Source: Denitrobacterium detoxificans (GTDB lineage: Bacteria; Actinomycetota; Coriobacteriia; Coriobacteriales; Eggerthellaceae). From it: 64,000 nucleotides of DNA. How positions within the stretch are numbered: position 1 is the first letter of the stretch; each line of letters begins with the position of its first letter. This document shows positions 16,016 to 24,893 of this stretch, piece by piece. Under the pieces are notes generated by a model. The model was not told the DNA's origin and ran no database searches. It worked only from the letters and a program-made list of their open reading frames with translations. The DNA lies in contig NZ_CP011402.1 of NCBI RefSeq assembly GCF_001643775.1, positions 2,016,432 through 2,080,431 on the forward strand. Reading direction: 5' to 3'. The translations under genes and the position numbers were made by a program.

Positions 16016-18719
16016 AGTCAAACACATCCTCAGTGGTATCAGAGAACTCGGGCATCCAGGGCTCGAACTGCTCGGGTTCGGACCAGATGGACTTCAGGAT
16101 CTCGTCATTGCTGGGCGACACCTTTACCTGGAAGCCACGCAGAATGTACGAGCCATATACCGGGTCATAGGGGGGATCGTTCTTCGTGAGCACGTTGATA
16201 TTGCATGCACGATACGCCTGAGCCGGGTCATCGGAGTCAAGCAGCTCGGGCAGCCAGAAGCGCTCCTGGTAGAGAACGCCCTCGGGGATGGCCGTGGTGA
16301 CGCGAGCCTTGCCATGCGTCTTGCCGCGACGGCTCTCGATGTTGACCCACTCGTTGTCGGTGATGCCGTACTTTTCGGCATCCTTGGGGTTGATCCACAT
16401 CTCGGGCACGGGATAGATCTCGCGCAGATACGGGATGTTGCGCAGCGTGCCATGGTGATACATGGGCAGACGGCCCTCGGTGATGACCAGCGGATATTCC
16501 GTGTCGGTCAGCGGGGACTCAGCGGGCTCATGATAGATGGGCATGGGCTCGTAATCCTGCGATGCCGCGGGAAGCTCCAGATGCTCGGCCTCCTTGCAAT
16601 GAGCCCAAGGATAGCCCGTGCGACCCAGAATGGTGTTGGACTCGCAATAGACCTCGATCTTCTTCGAGGGCGTGCCGAAGCCCTTGGGCTTACCGGTGCT
16701 CTCGTCGGTCTTCAGATAGGTGTAGTACGTACGGTACTCGTCAGCCGTGCACCACTCGAACACGCCCTTTTCGCAAGCCTCTTCCCAGGTCATCTTGTCG
16801 GCCAGCTTGAAGAGGTGCTGCTTCTGCTTCTCATACTCGTTCTTGTAGAACGGCGTGGTCATGCACTCGTTGGCATCGAATGCCTTGGGGCAATGCGTGT
16901 TGCCCAACTCGGCACACTTCTGAACAATCTGTGTCCAGATAATGCCCTCTTCAACGGTCTCGTACAGATGCGTAACAGCCTGACGCATGACGACCGTGTT
17001 GAGCTGCGGAATGGGGAGGTTCGTCTCGAGCCATTCGGTGCAGGGAAGAATGAGGTCGGCGCACAGCACGGAGAATGCCGTGGGATACATGTACACGTGC
17101 ACGATGTAGTCCAGGTTCGGCACGATGTCGTCCAGGCAGGTGGAGTTGCCGAGCACGACGTGCTTGTTGCCCGAACGTTCGATCCACATGTGGATCTGGT
17201 AGGGGTCGCCGTCTTTCATGGCCTTGAACACCGAGGGGATGTGAGCCATATCCCAGCAGATGAGGCCCTTGTACTCGGTGTAGCCGCAGCGCTTCATGAC
17301 CTTGTCCTGCGTGAGCAAGCGCGGGGTGTTGCCTAGCTGGTCCTTCACAGGTGCGTTCGGGAACTTCTGAAGCATGGTGCCAGGCTTCTCCACGTTGCCC
17401 ATGAGGAATTCCAGGGTGAGCGCGGCGAGGGCGTTTGCCTGAGTCTGACCGGTCTGGTCGGCATACACGCCCTGCATCAAGCTCGACTGGCCGTTGGGGT
17501 CGGTGTAGATCTCCAGGGCCTTCTCGATCATCTTGGCATCGAGCCAGCAGATCTCGGCAGCCTTTTCGAGCGTCCACTCCTCGCAGTTCTCCTTCAGCAG
17601 CTGGCCAGCGGTGCTGCACTTCATGCCATTGACCTCGTAGGTGCCAAAGAGTGCAGGCTGAACGCCTTCGGCCATGGGGAACTGAACAACCTCGGGCGCG
17701 TTGATGGCAGGATTCCAGATAACGTAATCCTTGTCCGTGCCGTCCAGGCCCGCTTCGGTCGCCTTCAGCGTGAGGCGCGTGTTCGGGTTAATCAGATACG
17801 GCATGTTGGTCCAGGTGGTGCAGAAATCCTTGTCGTACTTCTCGTTCTCCAGGATCCAACGCGTCCACGCCAGGAACAGAGCGATGTCCGTGCCGGGGCG
17901 AATGGGCAGCCACACATCGGCCTTTGCGGCATCGAGCGTGTAGCGGGGGTCTACGACGACCGTCTTCAGGCCCTGGGGACGATTGCGCAGCTCGGCGAGA
18001 GCGCGACCACCCGTGGCAGCCGAAGAGTTGCTGGGGTCGGTGCCCCACAGCACCAGCGACGTGACCTTGCTGTCGGTGAAGTAGTAATCCCAGCCGTTCG
18101 AGTCAGAGAACGACAGGTTGTTCGGCTTGCCAGCGCCATACGCAAGCAGCGATGCGCCCATGCGGGGCAGGTAGCACTGCGAGCAGCCAGGCTCCCATAC
18201 GTTCGGGGTGTTGATTGCCTCGCCAAAGCGCTTGATATTCGAAAAGTGCGGATTTCCGCCACCGCCGGTGGAAACGCTGATAGCTTCGCTACCATACTTG
18301 TCGGAAACCTCGTTAATCTTCGTGGCCACTTCGGTAAGGGCCTCGTCCCAGCTGATGCGCTCCCAAGTATTCTTACCACGCTCGCCCACACGACGCATGG
18401 GATACTTGTTGCGGTTCGGATGGTACAAGGCCTGAATGCCTGCCATGCCCTTGGCGCATACGCCGCCCTGGCTCATGGGGCTCTCGGGGTTTCCCTCGAT
18501 ACGCACCACGCGGCCATCACGCACATGCGCCAGAACAGCGCATGATGCGATGCACGCGCGACACGAGGTCTTGTAGATCTTCTCCTCCCCACTGGTAGCT
18601 GCTTTGGCGGGATCGGCTTCAACCAGACTGTCCTTCAGGCTGATTCCCAAACCAGCCACGGCGCCAAGCGCTACGGCGGATTTGCAGAATCCCCTGCGGG
18701 TGATTTTGGTTTCTCCCAT
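16005..18719 (-). CDS. Tat-exported molybdopterin oxidoreductase, DmsA-like catalytic subunit
   Basis: 904 aa. Tat signal KITRRGFCKSAVALGAVAG (Arg8-Arg9), then a [4Fe-4S] site Cys53, Cys56, Cys60, Cys88 and the molybdopterin oxidoreductase domains, ending with the dinucleotide-binding domain (VITEGRLPMYHHGTLRN ... WVNIESRRGKTHGKARVT). The Mo-ligand region reads PGCSQCYLPR (Cys179 or Cys182), pointing to cysteine ligation rather than the Ser of true DMSO reductase. Length and operon (B, C, TorD) fit a terminal reductase at the outer membrane face. The substrate is not readable; Eggerthellaceae relatives include catechol dehydroxylases and diverse small-molecule reductases, so DMSO should not be assumed. 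Confidence 0.9.
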   Translation of the reverse strand: MGETKITRRGFCKSAVALGAVAGLGISLKDSLVEADPAKAATSGEEKIYKTSCRACIASCAVLAHVRDGRVVRIEGNPESPMSQGGVCAKGMAGIQALYHPNRNKYPMRRVGERGKNTWERISWDEALTEVATKINEVSDKYGSEAISVSTGGGGNPHFSNIKRFGEAINTPNVWEPGCSQCYLPRMGASLLAYGAGKPNNLSFSDSNGWDYYFTDSKVTSLVLWGTDPSNSSAATGGRALAELRNRPQGLKTVVVDPRYTLDAAKADVWLPIRPGTDIALFLAWTRWILENEKYDKDFCTTWTNMPYLINPNTRLTLKATEAGLDGTDKDYVIWNPAINAPEVVQFPMAEGVQPALFGTYEVNGMKCSTAGQLLKENCEEWTLEKAAEICWLDAKMIEKALEIYTDPNGQSSLMQGVYADQTGQTQANALAALTLEFLMGNVEKPGTMLQKFPNAPVKDQLGNTPRLLTQDKVMKRCGYTEYKGLICWDMAHIPSVFKAMKDGDPYQIHMWIERSGNKHVVLGNSTCLDDIVPNLDYIVHVYMYPTAFSVLCADLILPCTEWLETNLPIPQLNTVVMRQAVTHLYETVEEGIIWTQIVQKCAELGNTHCPKAFDANECMTTPFYKNEYEKQKQHLFKLADKMTWEEACEKGVFEWCTADEYRTYYTYLKTDESTGKPKGFGTPSKKIEVYCESNTILGRTGYPWAHCKEAEHLELPAASQDYEPMPIYHEPAESPLTDTEYPLVITEGRLPMYHHGTLRNIPYLREIYPVPEMWINPKDAEKYGITDNEWVNIESRRGKTHGKARVTTAIPEGVLYQERFWLPELLDSDDPAQAYRACNINVLTKNDPPYDPVYGSYILRGFQVKVSPSNDEILKSIWSEPEQFEPWMPEFSDTTEDVFDYGA

Positions 18720-18766
18720 ATTCCTTCCTTCTCCCTATATCCTGTCTTTCCTCATCAATCCCAGTG

Positions 18767-19483
18767 CTATGCGCAAACCGGAATAGAATCAGCCATGTGA
18801 ATGCCCTCTTCGGTGGTGCGCCAGGCGCCATCCCACACGATTCCGCCCACCGTTTCCAGCTTCGATACGAAATAGCCGGCAAACACGGTCTTGGGGGAAT
18901 ACAGGGCCGGATGCCCCGAAAGGGCTGTCTCGATTGCGGGAAGGCCAACCGCCTCACGGCAGGTATCGAGCACAATGCGATACGCATCGGCGTAGCCTTC
19001 CGGCTCCTCCTCAATGAGCTGCGCGAAGCGAGCGCAGGGATCGTACTGTTCAAGGGCGCGCAGACCCGCTTCCGACGTCACGAGCTCGTAGTCGTAGGCA
19101 CGCGCGTCCTCGGCTTCGGGATCCACGTCCTCTTCGTAGATAGGGGTCGCATCAATCGCACCCGCATCAATGAGAATGCGCAGCAGCGTATGAGGCGTCT
19201 GCGTGCTCATGTTCATAACGGGTTCGTCGGCCAGGGCCACTTCCACTTCGCGATAGGAAACGGACTCGCGACATGCGTTCATGCACGCGCACATGGGCAG
19301 CGTGTTCGAACGGTTCAGGGAAAGATGGGAGCAAACCTCCGCAAACACGACTTCGGGGTCGCTCGGGCAATCGAGCGCCTTCGTCATGATCTCTTCGTTG
19401 TTGCTTGCGTCAGGGCATTCCCCGTCTTGCGCCGTACAAGACACGGCTTCTGCGGGGGCCACAGCGTGGTCCTGATATTCCAT
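18767..19483 (-). CDS. Hypothetical protein with two winged-helix-like repeats, first gene of the Dms-like operon
   Basis: 238 aa, not recognised. Two segments share the pattern ExAL-x-P-Y/L-P-LL-L-x-GAI-W-T-x-G (about 115-175 and 190-235: VEVALADEPVMNMSTQTPHT with LVTSEAG, then IETALSGHPALYSPKTVF with WRTTEEG), which reads like duplicated winged-helix folds. Seven or so Cys are scattered, including CACMNAC. No signal or membrane segment is present. ATG 19483 follows GGAGG. It lies 47 bases before the DmsA-like gene and after the operator-like repeats, so it may be a regulator or an accessory factor for that enzyme. Confidence 0.7.
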   Translation of the reverse strand: MEYQDHAVAPAEAVSCTAQDGECPDASNNEEIMTKALDCPSDPEVVFAEVCSHLSLNRSNTLPMCACMNACRESVSYREVEVALADEPVMNMSTQTPHTLLRILIDAGAIDATPIYEEDVDPEAEDARAYDYELVTSEAGLRALEQYDPCARFAQLIEEEPEGYADAYRIVLDTCREAVGLPAIETALSGHPALYSPKTVFAGYFVSKLETVGGIVWDGAWRTTEEGIHMADSIPVCA

Positions 19484-19914
19484 TGCTCCTCCGATTTCGT
19501 CTGCGACGGCCTCCTCCGCCGTCTCCGAACGGTACCGAAGGTACGGGAAGGTCCCAGGGAGCAACAACTTCAATTGTTCGTGAAATCCACTCTCACCAAC
19601 GGGTTTTTCTTGGTGAGACAACGCTCACCAACTATTGGTGAAATCTACGTTTTCGCAGGTAGGGCGCAGAGTATTAGACGAGAATATGTTCGTTTAGCCT
19701 AACTCGAATCCCCGCGAACAAGACACGTAAGGGCGTTCCTAACCAATGGAAACAGGAGACGAAAACGCGTTTGCGCCTCAAATTTCCGCGCGTCGACCCC
19801 CCACGTCTCAGCAAATCGCGCGCAAAAAAAGGAGGCCCGCCCACGCAGCACCCTGCATGATGCAAGATGCGTACGTGAACAAGCCTCCGTCCCTTGTTCA
19901 GATGGGATATGGGG
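19484..19914. other. Intergenic region upstream of the Dms-like operon
   Basis: 431 bases. It holds the TTGGTGA/TCACCAA operator-like repeats (19592-19641) near the operon start. The rest (about 19650-19914), up to the rhaD stop, has no feature I can name. A short A-rich run at 19825-19831 lies just beyond the rhaD stop on its strand, but without a clear stem. Confidence 0.5.
19592..19641. promoter_or_regulatory. Paired palindromic operator-like sites upstream of the Dms-like operon
   Basis: Two inverted repeats in tandem: CTCACCAA (19592-19599) with TTGGTGAG (19610-19617), and CTCACCAA (19624-19631) with TTGGTGA (19635-19641). They start about 110 bases upstream of the first ATG on the minus strand, a normal place for an activator. 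The LuxR protein encoded at the operon's end is the natural candidate. Binding is inferred. Confidence 0.6.
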
Positions 19915-20748
19915 CTACTGCAGCAGATCCTCGTTGAAGCTTGCGCCGATGGCGTCGCACACTTCCCGCAGTTGCGCAGGCGGCACCAGATGGTCGGGCA
20001 CCCTGCCCCCATTCGCGGCGCGAGCCTTCAGGTAAATGCTTGCGGCCTTTTCGATAGTGTGGGTAAGGCCGAACGTCTCGTCGAAATCGGGGCCCGTGGC
20101 AATAAGGCCATGCTGCGACCACACGACCGCCGCATGCTCGGCAATCTTCAGCGCGGTCTGCTCTGCCAGCTCGCGACCGCCAGGCAGCATCCACGGAAGC
20201 ACACCCACTCCCTGCGGAGTAAGCATGACGACTTCGGTCATGGCGCCCCACAGCGCACGGTTCCATTCGGCTTCGCTCGCATTCAGAATGAGGCTGAGCG
20301 CAATCACGTTCTGGCAATGCGCGTGATACACCACGCGGCTATCGCCGTCGGCATCGCGGATGAGCGCAGCGTGTGCAAGCAGATGACCCAGAAATTCGCT
20401 GGTAGGACGCGCATTGCGCAAGCCCCATACGCGGCGCCACGCAGAACCGGACTCGTCGATTTCCACGATGCCGCAGTTCAGCGTAGGGTCGATGCTCACC
20501 TTGCGCATAGGAGAACCCGCTGCCGTTACCAAGAAGAGCGCATTGGCGATATCGGGCTCCTTGCGGCCGATGCCCACCCAATCGTGGCCTTCGCCCGACA
20601 CCTTCAAGTACGGCATGACCACGCGGATGTCTTCCTCGTCCAGGCGATAGGAAAGGTTGCCACCGTTGCTTTCGTGCCAGCCTTCTACCCAGCCATCATC
20701 GCACATGCGGATGAAGCGCCTCATGCAGTTAGCCTGTTCGATACCCAT
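19915..20748 (-). CDS. rhaD: Rhamnulose-1-phosphate aldolase (class II)
   Basis: 277 aa, the normal size for RhaD. Class II aldolase marks: WHESNGGNLSYR near the start, VYHAHCQNVIALSL (zinc-binding His pair) and WSQHGLIATGPDFDETFG (third zinc His). It splits rhamnulose-1-phosphate into dihydroxyacetone phosphate and lactaldehyde in the cytoplasm. ATG 20748 with GAGGGG upstream is chosen; the longer frame to 21111 has no support. No rhaA, rhaB or transporter is nearby, so it is isolated from its usual pathway genes. A fuculose-type aldolase is less likely given the NGGNLS context and size. Confidence 0.85.
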   Translation of the reverse strand: MGIEQANCMRRFIRMCDDGWVEGWHESNGGNLSYRLDEEDIRVVMPYLKVSGEGHDWVGIGRKEPDIANALFLVTAAGSPMRKVSIDPTLNCGIVEIDESGSAWRRVWGLRNARPTSEFLGHLLAHAALIRDADGDSRVVYHAHCQNVIALSLILNASEAEWNRALWGAMTEVVMLTPQGVGVLPWMLPGGRELAEQTALKIAEHAAVVWSQHGLIATGPDFDETFGLTHTIEKAASIYLKARAANGGRVPDHLVPPAQLREVCDAIGASFNEDLLQ

Positions 20749-20885
20749 GACAGCCCCTCTCTCTAGCGGTTGAGTTGTCTTTATTCTATCGCAGTTCACG
20801 CGAATTACGGCAGTCTCCCAGTAGCAAAAAGGCCGGACACGATGCGCATGCACCATGCCCGGCCCCACAGGCGAAACCAGCAGTC

Positions 20886-21368
20886 CTACGCTTCGGAAGC
20901 AGGCTCCAACTCGCGAGCGCGCTGGAGCGTCTGGGCGTAATCCGCCTGGAACGCACGCAAGCGCTCGGTTTCTTCCTCGAGCTCCCCAGCAGGCATAACA
21001 GCCTCGCGCGCAGCATCCGCCGATACGAAGCCACCCGCTTCCAGGGCCGCAGCCAACTTGCGTTCCGCATCCTCGCGTGCGCCCTTTCGAATGGCCAGCA
21101 TGTTGCCACACTGAAGGGCCGCCTCACGTGCGGCACGTTCGGCTTCGGCGTCGCCCTTGGCAAGCGCCTCCTCGCGTTCGGCCATATAGCCGTCTACGTA
21201 AGACTTGATCTGCGCTTCCTGATTCACCTGGCCCACACGATGCGCATCGGCGTCCACCACCGCCTGCGCAGCGCGAGCCGCATCCAGGCGCGCCCCCAGG
21301 GCTTCCATTTCGGGAATCTGGTCCATGAGCTCCTGAAGATGGGCGAATACCACATCGGCTTCTTCCAT
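20886..21368 (-). CDS. Small coiled-coil protein resembling a stretch of SbcC
   Basis: 160 aa, highly charged and Ala-rich, almost certainly coiled coil throughout. The C-terminal third (EAGGFVSADAAREAVMP then EEETERLRAFQADYAQTLQRAREL) resembles the region around the SbcC/Rad50 hook in actinobacterial SbcC, but there are no Walker motifs and no zinc hook. It could be a domain remnant or an independent protein. ATG 21368 has GGAAGGGG upstream. It lies just downstream of the flavin-reductase terminator on the same strand. Function unknown. Confidence 0.55.
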   Translation of the reverse strand: MEEADVVFAHLQELMDQIPEMEALGARLDAARAAQAVVDADAHRVGQVNQEAQIKSYVDGYMAEREEALAKGDAEAERAAREAALQCGNMLAIRKGAREDAERKLAAALEAGGFVSADAAREAVMPAGELEEETERLRAFQADYAQTLQRARELEPASEA

Positions 21369-21385
21369 GAGCACCCCTTCCTGGG

Positions 21386-21423
21386 CAAAAGAAAAGGGAG
21401 GTGGGGCGCGAACCCCACCTCCC
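21386..21423 (-). terminator. Rho-independent terminator after the flavin reductase gene
   Basis: Perfect 11-bp stem GGGAGGTGGGG / CCCCACCTCCC with loop TTCGCG and TTTTCTTTT tail on the minus strand. Confidence 0.92.
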
Positions 21424-21438
21424 GGTAATGGTTAGTGG

Positions 21439-23106
21439 CTATGCCTTTACCTTATCGTACACGCCAGCAAGCTGCTCGCCAAGGCACTTGCCTTCGACCA
21501 GGCAGCGGCCATGGCTGTTGCCCTGTACGTTGATCGGGTAGTCGTAGGCGTAGATGTCGCCTGCGCAGTTGCCGATGGCATACAGGCCGGGGATGGGCTC
21601 GTCGTCGGCGGTCAGCACCTCGAAGTCGTCGGAGATGTGGATGCCACCCACAACGGCCAGCAGGCCAACGCCCAGCTTGGTTGCGTAGAAGGGACCCTGC
21701 TTGATGGGATACAGGAAGTGCGATTCCTTGTAGAAGTCGGTGTCTTCGCCGGCTTCGCACATCTTGTTGTAGCGATCGATGGTCTCCTTGGCCTCGGTCA
21801 CGTCCACATCGAGCTGCTTCAGCAGGTCCTCGATCGTGTCAGCGGTCTTGTAGTAGTCGGGCGTCTGCGTAACGCCGTTCTTGACCGTCTCGGCGTTCTT
21901 GGCGGAAGCGTCGGCGTAGGTGGTGCCCACAGCGCGGAAGCTATCCCAGAACATGCCGCCGCCATACTGCAGCGAATCGGTGTTGTCGGCTTCGAAGTTG
22001 GCATCGAAGATGGACCAGCAGTGGTCATCGCCGCCGTTCACCATGGTGCCCACGCACTTGCCCTGCACCCAGGTGGCCTCGTTCATGAAGCGCTTGCCCT
22101 TGGGGTTGATGAACAGGAACGGGCCGGAGTACATAGCAGCAGCCTGAGGATGCATCATCAGAGGCCAGGGGCCATCCTGGAATGCAGCGCCAGCCCAGGC
22201 AGCCATGTTGTGACCGTCGCCCACGTTGCCCTTGTCGGAGCAGAGACGCGTCATAACCTTCTTGGCGATGGGAGCGTACTCCTCGAGGTATTCGTCGTTG
22301 TAGCTTACGTCGCCCGTAGCCAGAACCACGCCTTCGCTGGCGTTGTACTGCACGTAGCCTTCCTTGGTCTTGCAAATGGCGCCGGTTACCTTACCGGAAT
22401 CGTCCTGCACCAGCTGAACCGCGGGGCTCTCGTACACGAACTCGCAGTTACCCGTGGCCAGAGCCTCGGACTCGAACATGTACTCGACAAAGTCGGCCAT
22501 GGTGTGCTGTTCGAAGATGGGGCCGCCCATGATCATGTGGTAGCAGTCGATCTCGGGATGAACCGTGCTGCGAGAACCAACAGTAACCATGCACTTGGCA
22601 CCATTCTTCTCGGCCAGGTCCAGGAACCAGTTCATGCAGCGTTCGCTCTCGCGGAACCACTTGCCGACCAGAGACTCACGGCAGCGATTGCCGCACGTGG
22701 CAACCCAGCGCTCCATCTCGACGGGCTTGTCGAAGCTGATGCCCATCTGATCGAGCACCTTCGAGCCCACGGCACCCGTGCCGCCAACGCCATGGCCATT
22801 CAGCATGGCATCCTTTTCCACCAGCACGACCTTCGCGCCATTTTCCGCAGCGGAAAGCGCGCAGCAGGTGCCGGAATAGCCGCCGCCGATGACGAGCACG
22901 TCGGTGTCAACGGTCTTGGCGATATCGGTGATGGGATCGGGCTTCACTTCCCACGTGTGCTGACCGTCGGCCTTAGCAGCCTCTTCCTTCTTGGAAGAAG
23001 AGGAGCTGGGGCTGGCGCAGCCAAACATGCCCAGAGCCGCGACGCCTGCGGCAGAAAGGCCCGCTCCGCGGAGCAGGCTGCGTCGAGAAATGTTCTTCTC
23101 AGTCAT
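21439..23106 (-). CDS. Tat-exported FAD-dependent reductase (fumarate reductase/urocanate reductase-like flavoprotein)
   Basis: 555 aa. Tat signal ISRRSLLRGAGLSAAG with a lipobox-like FGCAS at about residue 30, so a possible lipoprotein. A Ser/Lys linker is followed by a Rossmann FAD motif (VLVIGGGYSGTCCALSAAE ... VVLVEKD) and the FAD_binding_2 domain to the end (YAIGNCAGDIYAYDYPINVQ). No FMN-binding domain or heme motifs, so electrons must come from a separate donor. Eggerthellaceae have many such paralogues that reduce enoates, cardiac glycosides and similar substrates; the substrate here is unknown. ATG 23106 has AGGAGGG upstream; the frame back to 23187 is not used. The LuxR gene lies upstream on the same strand. 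Confidence 0.9.
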   Translation of the reverse strand: MTEKNISRRSLLRGAGLSAAGVAALGMFGCASPSSSSSKKEEAAKADGQHTWEVKPDPITDIAKTVDTDVLVIGGGYSGTCCALSAAENGAKVVLVEKDAMLNGHGVGGTGAVGSKVLDQMGISFDKPVEMERWVATCGNRCRESLVGKWFRESERCMNWFLDLAEKNGAKCMVTVGSRSTVHPEIDCYHMIMGGPIFEQHTMADFVEYMFESEALATGNCEFVYESPAVQLVQDDSGKVTGAICKTKEGYVQYNASEGVVLATGDVSYNDEYLEEYAPIAKKVMTRLCSDKGNVGDGHNMAAWAGAAFQDGPWPLMMHPQAAAMYSGPFLFINPKGKRFMNEATWVQGKCVGTMVNGGDDHCWSIFDANFEADNTDSLQYGGGMFWDSFRAVGTTYADASAKNAETVKNGVTQTPDYYKTADTIEDLLKQLDVDVTEAKETIDRYNKMCEAGEDTDFYKESHFLYPIKQGPFYATKLGVGLLAVVGGIHISDDFEVLTADDEPIPGLYAIGNCAGDIYAYDYPINVQGNSHGRCLVEGKCLGEQLAGVYDKVKA

Positions 23107-23184
23107 ATTCCCTCCTACAAGGTTCTGGCGTCCCTCCCACGGACGCCGCCTGGCCAAAAAGATAGTTTCAGCACATAAAACCTG

Positions 23185-23202
23185 CACCCCTCAAAGTGGG
23201 TG
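23185..23202. promoter_or_regulatory. Short palindrome in the LuxR - flavin reductase intergenic region
   Basis: CACCC and GGGTG arms flank eight bases, about 80 bases upstream of the flavin reductase ATG. It is a possible operator for the adjacent LuxR regulator. A short 5-bp arm makes this weak. Confidence 0.3.
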
Positions 23203-23236
23203 AATTGACAAAACCCCTGGTAGAAAGGAAGAGAAA

Positions 23237-24790
23237 CTAGGCAGAAAAGAGCCCGATGAGCTCCTGGCGGCTGTGAACGCCGAACTTGCGGTACAGGCTC
23301 TTGGTATGACTGCGCACCGTATTTTCCGAGATATAGAGCTTCTGGGCAGCAGTGGGAACGTTGCAGCCATGCAAATACAGCTCGAGAACGTCGATCTCGC
23401 GCTTGCTCACGGCCTCGGCAGGGGCAAGATCTTCGATAGCGGCCTCGAGCAGTTCGCGCTCGCTTGGCGCGGACTCAGCCATAACATCACCGGCCAATTC
23501 AGCTTCGCTCGCGTCGACAGGCGCATCGGCAACCGCCTCTTCGAGCTCCACATCGGGCACGGCGACTGGCGCATTCTGGGCCTGCGCGGGTACCCCAACG
23601 TTCACGGCGTCAACAGCCTGAGCGCGCTTGCGCGGAGCAAACGAAACGAGCGACATGGCCACGGAAAGCAAGTACGCGCACACGAACAGCGCACCCGCCA
23701 TGATAGTCATGTCGTACAGGACATGGCCTTCGGCCGCATAACCCACGATATCGCCCACTAGCAACGCCACCAGGGAAAGGCCCACGCAGGGTACGTACAC
23801 CTGGGAGGGCTTGAGGTGGTTCTTGCTCGCATAGGCCGCGCACGTGATGATGAGCATGAGATTGAGAATCTCGAACCCGAACATCAGGCAACCCGAAAGG
23901 AACGGCAGCCATTCGCTGCCCAGAAGCACGGGAAGCAGCAAAACGCCCGTGACCACGGGGAAGATGAATTGGTACAGGCGCATGATGTCGAAGCCACGGC
24001 CCCAGAACAGCTCCAAGCCCGCAACCAGCAACGCAGCAAACACCATGCCCGTCGTTGCGGCGATCGCGGCCACATCGGAGGCGCCGCCATTCAGATGGCT
24101 TACCGCCTTCCACACGAAGCCGACCACGCACACGCAGATGACGGGGCGCGCCATGTCGGATGCAAGCATGCCCACGAGTTCCTTCGTGAGGGGTTTTGCC
24201 TGGTAAGGCTCGGTTTCGCGCAAACATAGAGCGAGCGAAGCCGAGGCCGCTAGGGGCAGCACGAGCGTAAGCGCCACAATGCCCGCGATGGCTGGCATGA
24301 TTGCGATAAGCGCCGAAAGCGCCACGGAGAGAGCGGCGGAAAGAGGAATGCACACCACGGAACGTTCCGTGCCGGCGTTAGCGAAGAAATTCTGCCAGGC
24401 AACCATGAACACGCCCGAGGCAACGCCCAGCACCACGGAGCCCGCGCACGCCACGGGCATCTGCGCCACGCCCGCATGCGGCGCAACCCAGCGCAGCACG
24501 AGCCCCAGGCACATGGCAGCGCCCAGTGCCCAGACGACACGACGATCTATGCGCTCGCGATGACGCCCCATAATGGCCAGAACGGCCAAGGCCGTAATGA
24601 GGCACGTCTGCTGAAGCACATTACATATAAATATGGAAGTTGGTTCCACCCGACCGAATGCCTGCGCAGCGGCGGTGGCCACGGCGGCATTTCCAAACGG
24701 ACCCGTGGAATACAGAGCCCAGAAAAAGGCAAAGCCCAGATGATACCAACTCATACCACGTATGAGATTTCCTGCTCTTTGCAGAGACAC
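23237..24790 (-). CDS. LuxR-family regulator with multi-pass membrane N-terminal half
   Basis: 517 aa. About 12 hydrophobic segments (residues 15-390), a long Ala/Glu-rich acidic linker (about 395-450), and a C-terminal LuxR HTH (VSKREIDVLELYLHGCNVP ... YISENTVRSHTKSLYRKFGVHSRQEL). GTG 24790 is preceded by GGAGG. It lies 130 bases upstream of the flavin reductase on the same strand, so it probably senses that enzyme's substrate and activates the pair. The acidic linker is longer than in the other copies here. Confidence 0.9.
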   Translation of the reverse strand: MSLQRAGNLIRGMSWYHLGFAFFWALYSTGPFGNAAVATAAAQAFGRVEPTSIFICNVLQQTCLITALAVLAIMGRHRERIDRRVVWALGAAMCLGLVLRWVAPHAGVAQMPVACAGSVVLGVASGVFMVAWQNFFANAGTERSVVCIPLSAALSVALSALIAIMPAIAGIVALTLVLPLAASASLALCLRETEPYQAKPLTKELVGMLASDMARPVICVCVVGFVWKAVSHLNGGASDVAAIAATTGMVFAALLVAGLELFWGRGFDIMRLYQFIFPVVTGVLLLPVLLGSEWLPFLSGCLMFGFEILNLMLIITCAAYASKNHLKPSQVYVPCVGLSLVALLVGDIVGYAAEGHVLYDMTIMAGALFVCAYLLSVAMSLVSFAPRKRAQAVDAVNVGVPAQAQNAPVAVPDVELEEAVADAPVDASEAELAGDVMAESAPSERELLEAAIEDLAPAEAVSKREIDVLELYLHGCNVPTAAQKLYISENTVRSHTKSLYRKFGVHSRQELIGLFSA

Positions 24791-24893
24791 GCGTTCCTCC
24801 CTATTGCCGCATGTTCCGCTGAATTATACCGCTCCCCCGCCCCCTGACAAGCGACGGGAGAGCAACGGTTCAGCCCCTAGCAGTGCCGAAAAG

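Noticed and set aside
16005-18719. Naming the Mo enzyme a DMSO reductase or a catechol dehydroxylase
   Set aside because: Family features support a DMSO-reductase superfamily terminal enzyme only; the ligand region does not fit DmsA, and no substrate-specific mark for a dehydroxylase could be verified by eye.
19690-19720. A tRNA T-arm-like string (CTCGAATCCCC)
   Set aside because: No acceptor, D-arm or anticodon stem can be drawn around it.
21511-23178. 555-codon open frame antisense to the flavin reductase gene
   Set aside because: It is a GC-driven mirror of a well-supported gene, with no domains (His/Val/Gly-rich repetitive translation) and no ribosome site.
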